Of a DNA stretch of 64,000 bases, positions 1-10,893 are shown one piece after another. A program made the position numbers and the translations under genes. The first letter of the stretch is position 1. Each line of letters begins with the position of its first letter. The DNA is from Agromyces ramosus (GTDB taxonomy: Bacteria; Actinomycetota; Actinomycetes; Actinomycetales; Microbacteriaceae): the NCBI RefSeq assembly GCF_030817175.1, contig NZ_JAUSYY010000001.1:434001-498000 (forward strand). The letters run 5' to 3'. The notes under the pieces are model-generated. The model saw only the letters and a program-made list of their open reading frames with translations, searched no databases and had not been told where the DNA came from.

Positions 1-231
1 ATCGGCATCTCGATCGGCGACGATTCGGTCGTCGAAGCGGGCCTCTACGTCACGTCCGGCACGAAGGTCGTCGTGCTCGGCGGTGCCGGCGAACGGCCGC
101 GCACCGTCAAGGCACTCGAACTCTCGGGAGTGGCGAACATCCTCTTCCGCCGAAACTCCCTGAACGGGCAGGTCGAAGTGCTCTCGCGCAGCGGCGACGG
201 TGTCGCGCTGAACGCCGCGCTGCACGCCTGA
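1..231 (+). CDS. dapD: DapD C-terminus (tetrahydrodipicolinate N-succinyltransferase), partial
   Basis: This is the last 76 codons of a gene that begins before the window. The frame reads IGISIGDDSVVEAGLYVT, then LELSGVANILFRRNS, and stops with TGA at 229-231. The hexapeptide-like start and the NILFRRNSLNG segment are typical of actinobacterial DapD. That enzyme succinylates tetrahydrodipicolinate on the way to meso-diaminopimelate and lysine. The assignment fits with dapC, the next enzyme of the succinylase branch, at 4381-5496. The family call rests on a short tail, so it is good but not certain. Confidence 0.8.
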   Translation: MGISIGDDSVVEAGLYVTSGTKVVVLGGAGERPRTVKALELSGVANILFRRNSLNGQVEVLSRSGDGVALNAALHA

Positions 232-312
232 CGGGGCCCCGCTTCTCGACTACAGTTGGGTGCTCAGGCCGCTTCCCGGGCGGCCGAGCCGTGCACATCA
301 CGAAGGAGTGAC

Positions 313-2922
313 GTGGGTACCGACGCCCCGAGAACCCGCAGGCACCGCGGACTCAGCCTCCTGATCGGCCTGCTCGTGACCGTGCTGGTGCTCGCCATCG
401 TCGGCGCGGGCGTCGGCTGGTGGACCGTGCAGCGTTCCTTCCCCACCACGAGCGGCCGGGTCGACGCTCCCGGCCTCACCGCCGCGGTCGTCGTGTACCG
501 CGATGACGCCGGCGTGCCGCAGCTCGTCGCCGAGACCGACCACGACCTCTTCTTCGCGCAGGGCTACGTGCACGCGCAAGACCGATTCTGGGAGATGGAC
601 TTCCGCCGGCACGTCACGGCCGGCCGGGTCGCCGAGCTCTTCGGTGAGTCGCAGGTCGCCACCGACGCGTTCATCCGCACCCTCGACTGGCGTGGCATCG
701 CCGAGCAGGAATACGCCCTCCTCGACGAGCGGTCCCGGGCAGGCTACGACGCCTACGCCGAGGGGGTGAACGCGTACCTCGGTGAGCGCAGCGGCGCCGA
801 CCTCTCACTCGAATACGCCGTCCTCGGGCTGCAGAACCCCGGGTACTCCCCCGAGCCGTGGACGCCTGTCGACTCGATCGCGTGGCTGAAGGCGATGGCG
901 TGGGACCTCCGCTCCAACCTCGGCGACGAGATCGACCGTGCCCTGCTCGCGACGGTCCTGCCGCCCGAGGAGGTGGCGCGGCTGCACCCCGACTATCCCT
1001 GGGGCGCGAAGCCCACGATCGCCGGCGGCCCGCTCGGAGCGGCGCCGGCCGCGAGCTCCGCGTCGCCGGTCGAGCTCGTCGAACCGATCGCCGGCACCGG
1101 GTCGGTCGCGACGCCCGAATCCGCACCGCACGCCCCAGCGGATGCCGCGACGGGCGACTATGGGGTCGCTCTCGCGTCCCTCCGCGCCGTGCTCGACGGG
1201 ATCCCGGAACTCCTCGGGCCAGAGGGCGGCGACCTCGGCTCGAACTCGTGGGTCGTGTCCGGCAGCCTCACCGAATCCGGGCTGCCCCTGCTCGCGAACG
1301 ATCCGCACCTCGGACCCGCGATGCCGTCCATCTGGGCCCAGATGGGCCTGCACTGCGCAGAGCTCCGCGACGATTGCGGCTACAACGTGGCCGGCTACAC
1401 GTTCTCCGGCCTGCCTGGCGTGGTGATCGGGCACAACGAGCGCATCGCGTGGGGGTTCACGAACCTCGGCCCCGACGTCGCCGACCTCTACCTCGAGCGC
1501 GTCGAGGGCGACACCTACGAACTCGACGGCGTCATGACGCCGCTGTCCCTGCGCGAAGAGGTCATCGAGGTCGCGGGCGGCGATCCCGTCACGATCGCGG
1601 TTCGCTCGACGACGCGCGGGCCGCTCGTCACCGACATCGGCGAGGACTTCGGCCAGGTCGCTGCGACCGGCGCACCCGAAGGCGCCGACCACGTCTCACT
1701 GCAGTGGACGGCCCTCTCTCCCGGAACCACGGCGCAGGCGATCTTCGCCCTGAATCGCGCCGCCGACTGGGACGCCTTCCGCTCGGCCGCGGCGCTCTTC
1801 GACGTGCCCTCCCAGAACCTCGTCTACGCCGACGTCGACGGCAACATCGGCTATCAGGCGCCCGGCCGCATCCCGGTGCGCCGTTCCGGCGATGGCACCG
1901 TGCCGCTCGCCGGCTGGACGAGCGCGAACGGATGGTCGGGCACCATTCCGTTCGACCAGTTGCCGTCGGTGCTCAACCCGCCCGCCGGCTACATCGTCAC
2001 GGCGAACAACGCCGCGGCCGGCCCCGACGGCCCGTTGCTCACCGTGGACTGGGATCTCGGCTACCGCGCCGAGGTGATCGACCGATTGCTGCGGGAACGC
2101 ATCTCGGCCGGCGAGCTCCTCACGGCCGACGCCCTCGCCGAGATCCAGCTCGACACGGGCGACACGAACGCAGCCGCCTTCTTGCCCGTGATCGCCGAGC
2201 TCGACCTCACGGGCGACGCGGCGCTCGGGGCAGCCCTCCTCGACGGTTGGGACGCAAGGGCCGAGGTCGACAGCGCCGAGGCAGCGTACTTCGCGGTGTT
2301 CTGGCGCACGCTGCTCGACCAGATGTTCGGCGAGCTGCCCGAGCAGACGCGGCCGGTCGGCGGCGACCGCTGGTTCAGCGTGGTCGGCACCCTGCTCGGC
2401 GAACCTGACGCCGCGTGGTGGACCAACGAGCAGTCAGGCGTCGCGGGCCGCGACGCGATGCTCGCGCACGCACTCGATGCCGCATGGAACGAAGCCGAGG
2501 GGCGAATGGGCGGCAACCCCGACGGTTGGCGTTGGGGGCGGCTCCACACGCTCACGCTCACGAACCAGAGCTTCGGCGAATCGGGCATCGGGCCCATCGA
2601 ATGGCTGTTCAACCGTGGTCCGTTCGAGCTCGGCGGCGGCTCATCGATCGTGAATGCCATCGGCTGGGACGCCACGGTGGGCTACGGCGTCGACTGGGTG
2701 CCCTCGATGCGCATGGTCGTCGACCTTGCCGATGCGGATGCCTCGCGCTGGGTGAACCTCACCGGCGCGTCGGGTCACGCCTTCCACCCGCACTACGCCG
2801 ACCAGGCGCCGCTCTGGCAGCGGGGTGAGCTGCGGGAATGGCCGTTCACCATCGATGCGATCCAGGCCGCGGCGAGCGAGACGCTCCAGTTGCGCCCGGC
2901 CGGTCAGCCGGCCGACGGGTAG
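313..2922 (+). CDS. Penicillin acylase family protein (Ntn hydrolase), membrane-anchored
   Basis: An 869-residue protein. I chose the GTG at 313 because AAGGAG lies 4 nt upstream; an in-frame TTG at 256 has no such site. One N-terminal transmembrane segment (about residues 14-37) follows a basic stretch, so it is either anchored or exported. The family signature is GSNSWVVSG, with Ser310 in the position of the N-terminal nucleophile of the beta chain. In this family that serine is freed by autocatalytic removal of a spacer, and a candidate spacer lies just before it (about residues 240-305, Ala/Pro-rich). NDPHLG and the N-rich TANNAA block also match the family. The substrate cannot be read from sequence; homologues act on beta-lactams, acyl-homoserine lactones or other N-acyl compounds. 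The 3' end overlaps the convergent gltA by 19 bp. Confidence 0.85.
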   Translation: MGTDAPRTRRHRGLSLLIGLLVTVLVLAIVGAGVGWWTVQRSFPTTSGRVDAPGLTAAVVVYRDDAGVPQLVAETDHDLFFAQGYVHAQDRFWEMDFRRHVTAGRVAELFGESQVATDAFIRTLDWRGIAEQEYALLDERSRAGYDAYAEGVNAYLGERSGADLSLEYAVLGLQNPGYSPEPWTPVDSIAWLKAMAWDLRSNLGDEIDRALLATVLPPEEVARLHPDYPWGAKPTIAGGPLGAAPAASSASPVELVEPIAGTGSVATPESAPHAPADAATGDYGVALASLRAVLDGIPELLGPEGGDLGSNSWVVSGSLTESGLPLLANDPHLGPAMPSIWAQMGLHCAELRDDCGYNVAGYTFSGLPGVVIGHNERIAWGFTNLGPDVADLYLERVEGDTYELDGVMTPLSLREEVIEVAGGDPVTIAVRSTTRGPLVTDIGEDFGQVAATGAPEGADHVSLQWTALSPGTTAQAIFALNRAADWDAFRSAAALFDVPSQNLVYADVDGNIGYQAPGRIPVRRSGDGTVPLAGWTSANGWSGTIPFDQLPSVLNPPAGYIVTANNAAAGPDGPLLTVDWDLGYRAEVIDRLLRERISAGELLTADALAEIQLDTGDTNAAAFLPVIAELDLTGDAALGAALLDGWDARAEVDSAEAAYFAVFWRTLLDQMFGELPEQTRPVGGDRWFSVVGTLLGEPDAAWWTNEQSGVAGRDAMLAHALDAAWNEAEGRMGGNPDGWRWGRLHTLTLTNQSFGESGIGPIEWLFNRGPFELGGGSSIVNAIGWDATVGYGVDWVPSMRMVVDLADADASRWVNLTGASGHAFHPHYADQAPLWQRGELREWPFTIDAIQAAASETLQLRPAGQPADG

Positions 2923-4217
2923 TGACGCTCGGCCTCGCCGATGTACAGCTGCTGCGGGCGGCCGATCTTGGTCTGCGGGTCGAGGTTCATCTCGCGCCAG
3001 TGCGCCATCCAGCCGGGCAGGCGGCCGATCGCGAAGAGCACCGTGAACATGCGCGTCGGGAAGCCCATCGCCTTGTAGATGACGCCCGTGTAGAAGTCGA
3101 CGTTCGGGTAGAGACGCCGCTCCTTGAAGTAGTCGTCTTCGAGCGCGATCTGCTCGAGCTCCTTCGCGAGATCGAGCAGCGGGTCGTTCACGCCGAGGCC
3201 GGCGAGCACCTCGTCGGCGGACTCCTTGACGAGCCTGGCGCGCGGATCGTAGTTCTTGTAGACGCGGTGCCCGAAGCCCATGAGCTTCACGCCGTCTTCT
3301 TTGCGCTTCACACGATCGACGAACTTGCCCACGCCCTCGCCCGAGTCGCGGATGCGGGCGAGCATCTGCAGTACGGCCTCGTTCGCGCCGCCGTGCAGCG
3401 GGCCCGAGAGCGCCTGGATGCCCGCGGAGATCGAGGCGTAGAGGTTGGCGCCGGTCGAACCGACGAGCCGCACCGTCGAGGTCGAGGCGTTCTGCTCGTG
3501 GTCTTCGTGCAGGATGAGGAGGCGATCGAGCGCCTTCGAGAGCACCGGATCGGTCGTGTACGGCTCGGCCATGTTGCCGAAGTTCAGCTTCAGGAAGTTG
3601 TCGACGAAGTTCATCGAGTTGTCGGGGTAGAGGAACGCCTGCCCGATGCTCTTCTTGTGCGCGTAGGCCGCGATGACCGGCAGCTTCGCGAGCAGCCGCA
3701 CGGTGGTGAGCTCGACGTGGTCGGGGTCGTGCGGGTCTGAGGAGTCCTCGTAGTAGGTCGAGAGCGCCGACACGGCGCTCGAGAGCACCGACATCGGGTG
3801 GGCCGTGTGCGGCAGCGACGAGAAGAAGCGCTTCAGGTCTTCGTGCAGGAGCGTGTGGTGACGGATCTTCTCGTCGAATTCGCCCAGCTGGTCGGCCGTG
3901 GGCAGTTCACCGTAGATGAGGAGCCAGGCGACCTCGAGGAAGGTCGACTTGCCGGCGAGCTCCTCGATCGGGTAGCCGCGATAGCGCAGGATGCCCTGCT
4001 CGCCGTCGATGTACGTGATGGCCGACTGCGTCGAGGCGGTGTTCACGAATCCGTAGTCGAGGCCCGTGAACCCGGTCTGGCGGGTCAGCGTCGAGAAGTC
4101 GATGCTCGAATTGCCCTCGACCGACGTGCGGATCGGGAACTCGGCGGCACCGCCGGGGAAGCTCAGAGTGGCGGCTGCGGGCTCCTGCCCTGCCACCTTC
4201 TTCACGACGTCGCTCAC
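2904..4217 (-). CDS. gltA: Citrate synthase
   Basis: A 437-residue type II citrate synthase that condenses oxaloacetate and acetyl-CoA at the entry of the TCA cycle. Active-site blocks are visible: GPLHGGANE and MGFGHRVYK carry the two catalytic histidines, and ARLVKESADEVL follows. The open frame extends further upstream, but the GTG at 4217 gives MSDVVKKV and has AGGAGG 4 nt before it. The gene is alone on its strand and converges on the acylase gene. A TAGGCT -10 box lies at 4294-4299, with a GTGCT-N3-AGCAC palindrome just upstream. Confidence 0.95.
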   Translation of the reverse strand: MSDVVKKVAGQEPAAATLSFPGGAAEFPIRTSVEGNSSIDFSTLTRQTGFTGLDYGFVNTASTQSAITYIDGEQGILRYRGYPIEELAGKSTFLEVAWLLIYGELPTADQLGEFDEKIRHHTLLHEDLKRFFSSLPHTAHPMSVLSSAVSALSTYYEDSSDPHDPDHVELTTVRLLAKLPVIAAYAHKKSIGQAFLYPDNSMNFVDNFLKLNFGNMAEPYTTDPVLSKALDRLLILHEDHEQNASTSTVRLVGSTGANLYASISAGIQALSGPLHGGANEAVLQMLARIRDSGEGVGKFVDRVKRKEDGVKLMGFGHRVYKNYDPRARLVKESADEVLAGLGVNDPLLDLAKELEQIALEDDYFKERRLYPNVDFYTGVIYKAMGFPTRMFTVLFAIGRLPGWMAHWREMNLDPQTKIGRPQQLYIGEAERHYPSAG

Positions 4218-4293
4218 GGCGCCTCCTGTGATCGTCACTTGCGCGGTCACCTGCTTTCCGGTCCGGGGCCGAGGCCGGCCGCGATCCGAATAC

Positions 4294-4315
4294 AGCCTAG
4301 ACGTGCTCCGAGCAC
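4294..4315 (-). promoter_or_regulatory. Candidate gltA promoter with palindromic operator
   Basis: On the minus strand TAGGCT (4294-4299) fits the actinobacterial TANNNT -10 consensus. About 80 nt separate it from the chosen gltA start. Directly upstream is the palindrome GTGCT-CCG-AGCAC (4303-4315), placed where a regulator would meet the -35 region. I cannot name the regulator. gltA of related actinobacteria is under carbon-source control, but this site does not match a motif I can identify. Confidence 0.35.
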
Positions 4316-4380
4316 ACTGTTGCATCCGCCAAGAGATCACCCCTTCCATTGGGGGACAGCTCACAGAGGACCGACGGATG

Positions 4381-5496
4381 TCACGATGCGGCGGTCTCCC
4401 GCAGTCGTGTGGCCGCGGCATCCACCCGCTCATCGGTGGCCGTCAGCGAGAGGCGCACGTGTTCGGGGAAATGGACCCCGTAGAAATGGCCGGGTCCGGC
4501 GACGGTGCCGAGCTCGGCGAGGCGGCCGATCGACTCCCACGCATCGCGGCCCTCAGTTGCCCACAGGTAGAGACCGGCCTCGCTGTGGTCGATACGGAAT
4601 CCCGCGGCTTGGAGGGCGGGCTTCAGGAGCGCGCGACGCGCTCGGTAGCGGTCTTTCTGCGCGGACACGTGCGCGTCGTCGCGGAGCGCGGCGATCATCG
4701 CAGCCTGGAGGGGCTGGGGCAGCATGAGTCCCGCGTGCTTGCGGACCGTCGTGAGCCGGCCGATGACGGTGCGGCACCCGGCGACGAAGGCCGTGCGGTA
4801 GCCGGCCATGTTGGACTGCTTGGAGAGCGAGTAGATGACGAGGGTGTCACGTCGGCTGTCGCCGACGACGCGGGGGTCGAGGAGGCTCGGAGCCGGGGTC
4901 TCGGCCCACTCACCCTCCCAGCCGAGCTCGGCGTAGCATTCGTCGCCGACGATGACGGCACCGAGTTCGAGCGCGCGCTCACGCGCCGCCCGCAGCTCGT
5001 CGATCGTGAGCACCCGCCCGTCGGGGTTGCCTGGACTGTTCAGCCACACGAGCCGCGTCTCGGCCGGCCACTCGGCCGGATCGTCGGAGGCGAACGCGCG
5101 AGCACCGGCGAGCACCGCACCCATCTCGTAGCTCGGGTAGGCCGCGCGCGGGTGCACCACGACGTCGCCCTCGCCGAGCCCGAGCAGGAACGGAAGCAAC
5201 GCAACGAGTTCTTTCGAGCCGATGGTCGGCAGCACATGGTCGGTCGTGAGCCCCGTCACGCCGCGACGGCGCTCGAACCACCGCACGATCTCGGTGCGGA
5301 GCTCATCGGTGCCGGTCGTCTGCGGATATGCGTGGGCGTCGGTCGCCGACGCCAGGGCCTCGCGCACGAGACCGGGCGTCGGATCGACCGGTGAGCCGAT
5401 GGAGAGGTCGACCACCCCGCCCGGATGCGCCGCGGCGCGCTCGCGATATGGCGCCATGAGGTCCCACGGGTAGTCGGGGAGCTCGCCCCGCGCCAT
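4381..5496 (-). CDS. dapC: Succinyldiaminopimelate transaminase
   Basis: A 371-residue fold-type I PLP aminotransferase. It starts MARGELPDYPWDL and contains DLSIGSPVDPTPGLV, the NSPGNPDGRVL segment, and VIYSLSKQSNMAGYR with the PLP lysine in SLSK. This pattern is the actinobacterial DapC, which transaminates N-succinyl-2-amino-6-ketopimelate in DAP/lysine synthesis. It sits 2 nt after the fdxA stop, so the two are cotranscribed, an arrangement common in actinobacteria. dapD ends at the left edge of the window. The open frame continues upstream through fdxA in another register; the ATG at 5496 gives the normal family length. Confidence 0.92.
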   Translation of the reverse strand: MARGELPDYPWDLMAPYRERAAAHPGGVVDLSIGSPVDPTPGLVREALASATDAHAYPQTTGTDELRTEIVRWFERRRGVTGLTTDHVLPTIGSKELVALLPFLLGLGEGDVVVHPRAAYPSYEMGAVLAGARAFASDDPAEWPAETRLVWLNSPGNPDGRVLTIDELRAARERALELGAVIVGDECYAELGWEGEWAETPAPSLLDPRVVGDSRRDTLVIYSLSKQSNMAGYRTAFVAGCRTVIGRLTTVRKHAGLMLPQPLQAAMIAALRDDAHVSAQKDRYRARRALLKPALQAAGFRIDHSEAGLYLWATEGRDAWESIGRLAELGTVAGPGHFYGVHFPEHVRLSLTATDERVDAAATRLRETAAS

Positions 5497-5498
5497 GC

Positions 5499-5819
5499 TC
5501 AGTGCACCTGCGGGGGCAGTGCGGCGATGACGGGGTGGTCCTTCGGGATCACGCCGATCTTCGCGGCGCCGCCGGGCGAGCCGATGTCGTCGAAGAACTC
5601 GACGTTGGCCTTGTAGTAGTCGGCCCACATGTCGGGCAGGTCGTCTTCGTAGTAGATCGCCTCGACGGGGCACACCGGTTCGCACGCTCCGCAGTCGACG
5701 CACTCGTCGGGGTGGATGTACAGCGAACGCTCACCCTCGTAGATGCAGTCGACGGGGCACTCGTCGATGCAGGCGCGGTCTTTCAGATCGACGCACGGCA
5801 GGGCGATCACATAGGTCAC
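5499..5819 (-). CDS. fdxA: 7Fe ferredoxin [3Fe-4S][4Fe-4S]
   Basis: A 106-residue electron carrier of the FdxA type. Cysteines at 9, 17, 21 and 25 and at 40, 43, 46 and 50 form the two cluster motifs, the second as [12 protein letters not shown]. The acidic C-terminal half is typical of the actinobacterial form. The start is GTG at 5819, giving [11 protein letters not shown], with AAGGAC upstream. A TAGACT -10 box at 5855-5860 overlaps the stop of the upstream gene, so fdxA probably has its own promoter with a leader of about 30 nt. dapC follows after 2 nt. Confidence 0.95.
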   Translation of the reverse strand: MTYVIALPCVDLKDRACIDECPVDCIYEGERSLYIHPDECVDCGACEPVCPVEAIYYEDDLPDMWADYYKANVEFFDDIGSPGGAAKIGVIPKDHPVIAALPPQVH

Positions 5820-5857
5820 GGTGGCTCGCTGTCCTTTCGGAAGGCTGGAACTCCAGT

Positions 5858-6268
5858 CTATGCGTCGTCGCCACGGGGCGACGGCAGCTTCGGCCATGCG
5901 ACCACCAGCACGGCGATGAGCGCCGGGGCGACCGACCAGATCGTGCCGATGAGGTCGCCGACGACGATCACCGAGCCGCCGAGCCCCGGCAGCGTCAGCA
6001 GCGCGACGACCACGACGACGCCCGCACCGGACGCCGCCGCGGCGCTCCGGCCACCGCCGACGAGGCGGATGCCCACGAGCAGTGCCGCGACGCCGACGAG
6101 CGCGGCGAGGAGGCCCCACGGCAACGCCACGGCGCCGATGGGCACCTCCTGGCGGTGGCCCACCGTCGCGACAGCGCCGTAGAGCGCGCCGATGAGGAAG
6201 GCGAAGAGCAGCGTGCCGACGCGAGCCCAGGCGGAGGTCGCGATCGGCTGCTCGGTCACGACGGTCAC
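5858..6268 (-). CDS. Small membrane protein (DUF6113-like)
   Basis: A 136-residue hydrophobic protein with about four transmembrane segments (near residues 15-37, 45-66, 78-95 and 100-125) and a short charged tail PSPRGDDA. The GTG start at 6268 overlaps the TGA of the upstream lipoprotein gene (GTGA), so the two are translationally coupled. Small four-helix proteins upstream of fdxA are common in Microbacteriaceae and are often labelled DUF6113. That label is from memory and tentative, and no function is known to me. Confidence 0.7.
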   Translation of the reverse strand: MTVVTEQPIATSAWARVGTLLFAFLIGALYGAVATVGHRQEVPIGAVALPWGLLAALVGVAALLVGIRLVGGGRSAAAASGAGVVVVVALLTLPGLGGSVIVVGDLIGTIWSVAPALIAVLVVAWPKLPSPRGDDA

Positions 6269-6717
6269 TGGGGCTGCTGCGTGACGGTGTACGAGACGGT
6301 CTCACCCTCGCCAGCGAGGAGCACGAGGAGCTCTCCGTTCGTGTACACCTGCGCCGCGGTGCCGCCTCCCGAGAGCTCGGTGTCCTTCGTGAAGCCGGCT
6401 CCCTCGAGCGCGGCCGCAGCGTCGGCGACCGGGTCGGCGGCCGTCGAGGTGATCATGACGATCCAGCCCTCGGCTCCGCCGGCTCCCGCACCGAAGGCCA
6501 CCTCGCCTTCGACGAGCGGCACCGAGGTGGGGAAGTCGGCGGGAAGCTCGCCGCCGAGGCTGACGTCACCGCCGGTGGCATCCTCGACGGCCCCCTCGAC
6601 CCCCTGGTTGACGAGGTCTTCGATCGGGTTGGCGAAGCAGCCGGTGAGGAGCGTCGCGCTGACGCCGGCCATCGCGATCGCGAGGCCGGCCCGCGTTCGG
6701 GTGTCGAGTTTCGTCAT
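6265..6717 (-). CDS. Small lipoprotein of unknown function
   Basis: A 150-residue exported protein. The N-terminus [18 protein letters not shown] leads to the lipobox LLTGC, so the cysteine near residue 26 should be lipidated. The mature part is acidic and ends [26 protein letters not shown] resembles domains of other actinobacterial lipoproteins. It is the first gene of a short operon with the coupled membrane protein and then fdxA and dapC. No catalytic motif is visible and I do not recognise the family. Confidence 0.75.
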   Translation of the reverse strand: MTKLDTRTRAGLAIAMAGVSATLLTGCFANPIEDLVNQGVEGAVEDATGGDVSLGGELPADFPTSVPLVEGEVAFGAGAGGAEGWIVMITSTAADPVADAAAALEGAGFTKDTELSGGGTAAQVYTNGELLVLLAGEGETVSYTVTQQPQ

Positions 6718-6873
6718 GGGTGGCTCCTCGGGTGCGGCGAGACATGGGCGCTTGACGATCGCGCGCGGGCGGCATCCGTGACCCCCCGCCTTGGATTCTA
6801 CCGGCCACGTCTCCCACGTGGGCCATGGCGTAGCGTGGATGCGAGCGGCCCAGCCGCGCGGAGAGGATCGACG

Positions 6874-7689
6874 ATGACCGACACGACCGGTTCGACCACC
6901 GATCTCGACGACGAGGTGCGTCTCGAACGTGATGGCGACCTCGCCATCGTGACCGTCGACCGCCCCGCGGCGCTGAACGCCCTCTCCCCCGGCGTGCTCG
7001 CCGCGCTCGCCCGCACCTTCGAGTCCCTCGCGGCCGAGGGCAGCGCGGTGCGGGGCGTCATCCTCACCGGAGCCGGCGGTCGCGCCTTCGTCGCCGGGGC
7101 CGACATCGTCGCCATCTCGTCGTTGACGCCCGAAGAGGGCGAGCAGTCGGCCCGCGACGGCCACCGGGTCGCGGCGGCGATCGAGGCGCTGCCGGCGCCG
7201 GTCATCGCCTGCATCGACGGCTTCGCCCTGGGCGGCGGCCTCGAACTGGCGCTCGCCTGCGATTTCATCTACGCGACGGATGCCTCGCAGTTCGGCCAGC
7301 CCGAGGTCAAGCTCGGGCTCATCCCGGGTTTCGGCGGCACCGTGCGCCTGCCGCGCACGGTCGGGCTCGCTCGGGCGAAGGAGCTGATCTACACGGGCCG
7401 CCGCATCGATATCGACGAGGCCGTGCAGATCGGGCTCGTGCTGCGTCGCTTCCCAGACCGCGAAGCGCTCTTCACGGGTGCGCGCGAGACGCTCGCGCTC
7501 ATCTCGGCGAACGCGGCGCCCGCAGTGGGGCTCACGAAGCGCGTGCTCGTCGCGGCGGCCGGCCGGCGTACCGAGACCGCGACCGAGCTCGAGATCGAGG
7601 GCTTCGGTGACGCGTTCCGCACTGACGACATGCACGAGGGCGTCGCCGCCTTCATCGAGAAGCGGGAACCGCGCTTCAGCGGATCCTGA
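6874..7689 (+). CDS. Enoyl-CoA hydratase/isomerase (crotonase) family
   Basis: A 271-residue crotonase-fold enzyme. AGADIVAIS (oxyanion-hole region), [15 protein letters not shown] and [17 protein letters not shown] are present. The Glu of GGLEL and the Glu of GQPE match the two catalytic glutamates of classical enoyl-CoA hydratases, so true hydratase activity on 2-enoyl-CoA in fatty-acid degradation is likely. The substrate length is not readable. GAGAGGA precedes the ATG at 6874. The stop abuts the stop of the convergent M23 gene with no spacer. Confidence 0.88.
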   Translation: MTDTTGSTTDLDDEVRLERDGDLAIVTVDRPAALNALSPGVLAALARTFESLAAEGSAVRGVILTGAGGRAFVAGADIVAISSLTPEEGEQSARDGHRVAAAIEALPAPVIACIDGFALGGGLELALACDFIYATDASQFGQPEVKLGLIPGFGGTVRLPRTVGLARAKELIYTGRRIDIDEAVQIGLVLRRFPDREALFTGARETLALISANAAPAVGLTKRVLVAAAGRRTETATELEIEGFGDAFRTDDMHEGVAAFIEKREPRFSGS

Positions 7690-8562
7690 TCAGCCGAGGC
7701 GGGCGGCGAGCCAGGCGAAGCCGTCGAACCGCACGCCGTCCGTTCCGAACATCTCGAGGTGCAGGTGCGGGCCCGTCGACTGGCCGGTGGACCCGACGAG
7801 GCCGAGCTGCTGGCCCGCGGTGACCTGCTGGCCGACCGAGACCGCGATCGAGCCGTACTGCATGTGGGCGTACGAGCTCGTGATGAGCTCGCCGTCGATG
7901 TTGTGCTGCACCTCGACGTTCACGCCGAGCCCTCCACCGCTCTCGGTCGCGAGCACGACCACCCCGTCGGCGATCGACATCACGGGAGTGCCGGCACCGG
8001 GGTTGAAGTCGACGCCGTCGTGGTTCGTGGAACAGCCTGCACACGGCGCCGAGCGCGGGCCGAAGCCCGAGCTGCGCCGGTCCGGGGTCAGCACCGGCCA
8101 CACGACCGCGTCCGATTCGATGAGCGAGACGTTGCCGACGCTGGCGACCTGCGAGAGGATCGGCGGTGGCGCCGCCTCGACGGCGTAGCCTTCGGTGGCC
8201 AGCGTCGCGACCTCCGCTTCGCTGCCGACCTCGACGGTCTGCGGCGCGAGGTCGATCGTGTCGACGACGGGTGCGTACACGGAGGCTCGCGGTTCGATGT
8301 CGGTCGCGGTCACCGCAAGTGCGGGAACGCTCGTCGCGATCATCATGCCGCCGACGAACGTCATCGCGATCAACGAGAAGGCGGGGCGGACGGACCGACT
8401 GCGGCGGGGTGAGCCGACTCGGGGAGCACGAGCGCCGTCGTGTGCCCGATCGGCGGCCGCAGGGGCGGCCCGACGGGGCGCAGTGGAGCTCGGGGTGGTG
8501 CGAGTGCGGAGGCGTGCAGGACGAGGGGCGGCCGCGCGGCGGCCATGCTTAGGGGGATTCAT
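7690..8562 (-). CDS. M23 family metallopeptidase, secreted or anchored
   Basis: A 290-residue protein. About 60 basic, Ala/Pro-rich residues come first, then a hydrophobic segment (about 65-88, FSLIAMTFVGGMM), a linker, and a C-terminal LytM/M23 domain (about 165-290). Zinc-binding motifs are NHDGVDF (HxxxD) and GPHLHLE (HxH). Such enzymes cleave peptidoglycan cross-bridges during growth and division. The start at 8562 has no clear ribosome site, so a later start is possible. Upstream lie a TACGGT -10 box and an MtrA-like repeat, which fits a cell-wall hydrolase under MtrAB control. Confidence 0.85.
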   Translation of the reverse strand: MNPPKHGRRAAAPRPARLRTRTTPSSTAPRRAAPAAADRAHDGARAPRVGSPRRSRSVRPAFSLIAMTFVGGMMIATSVPALAVTATDIEPRASVYAPVVDTIDLAPQTVEVGSEAEVATLATEGYAVEAAPPPILSQVASVGNVSLIESDAVVWPVLTPDRRSSGFGPRSAPCAGCSTNHDGVDFNPGAGTPVMSIADGVVVLATESGGGLGVNVEVQHNIDGELITSSYAHMQYGSIAVSVGQQVTAGQQLGLVGSTGQSTGPHLHLEMFGTDGVRFDGFAWLAARLG

Positions 8563-8624
8563 TCAGCGTTACGTATCTCAGCTCGGGGGTAGCGCTGCCT
8601 CGCGGGGGTCGAGACAACTCGCCT

Positions 8625-8671
8625 ACCGTACGCATGGAGTCTGAGAGGAACCTCCGTTATTCATCCGTTAC
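8625..8671 (-). promoter_or_regulatory. Candidate promoter and MtrA-like box of the M23 peptidase gene
   Basis: On the minus strand GTAAC (8667-8671) and ATAAC (8656-8660) form a direct repeat with a 6-nt spacer, an 11-bp period. This is the arrangement described for MtrA sites in actinobacteria (GTAAC-N6-GTAAC). A TACGGT -10 box follows at 8625-8630. A further GTAAC lies about 7 nt before the start codon. MtrA controls peptidoglycan hydrolases in Corynebacterium and Mycobacterium. The assignment here is inference from spacing and target. Confidence 0.45.
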
Positions 8672-8711
8672 CTTGGAGAATGGTGAGAGCGCGTACATGC
8701 GGGTACGACGA

Positions 8712-8747
8712 AGCGGATGCCGCGAGCCTGCGCTCGCGACATCCGCT
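8712..8747 (-). terminator. Hairpin downstream of typA
   Basis: A 16-position stem with one mismatch (8712-8727 against 8732-8747) and a CTGC loop lies 20 nt after the typA stop. No U-tract follows, as is common for high-GC actinobacterial terminators. It separates typA from the M23 gene on the same strand. Confidence 0.65.
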
Positions 8748-8766
8748 CACTGTTCTCGACCGGTCG

Positions 8767-10671
<1,905 letters not shown>

Positions 10672-10843
10672 GGTTCGGTCCTCTGGGCTGGTGGGCTTCA
10701 CTCGGCGCCCCGGTGCCTGCGGAGGCGGCACGGCGGGAGCGCGGGAAGCGCTTCGGTGAAGGTCTGTGGGAATCGCGCGGCCGAGATCCACGGCACACAC
10801 CAGAGAAGCTTACCGTGCCGCGCGGGTGTTCGCCTGTGAACGA

Positions 10844-10880
10844 CGAACGCCCGGCCTCCGAGTGGGAGGCCGGGCGTTCG
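10844..10880 (-). terminator. Strong hairpin ending the peptide-transporter operon
   Basis: A perfect 16-bp stem (10844-10859 against 10865-10880) with a 5-nt loop starts 13 nt after the stop of the ATPase gene. It should terminate the four-gene operon and insulate typA. There is no U-run on either side. Confidence 0.8.
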
Positions 10881-10893
10881 CTTGCTCGTTCGG

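Noticed and set aside
805..1692. Long open frame antisense to the penicillin acylase gene
   Set aside because: High-GC genes often have open frames on the opposite strand. It has no family motif, its codon positions follow the sense gene, and Ser310 and other acylase motifs lie on the plus strand.
4218..4433. N-terminal extension of citrate synthase
   Set aside because: The extension contains the promoter and has no homologous look; the GTG at 4217 has an ideal ribosome site.
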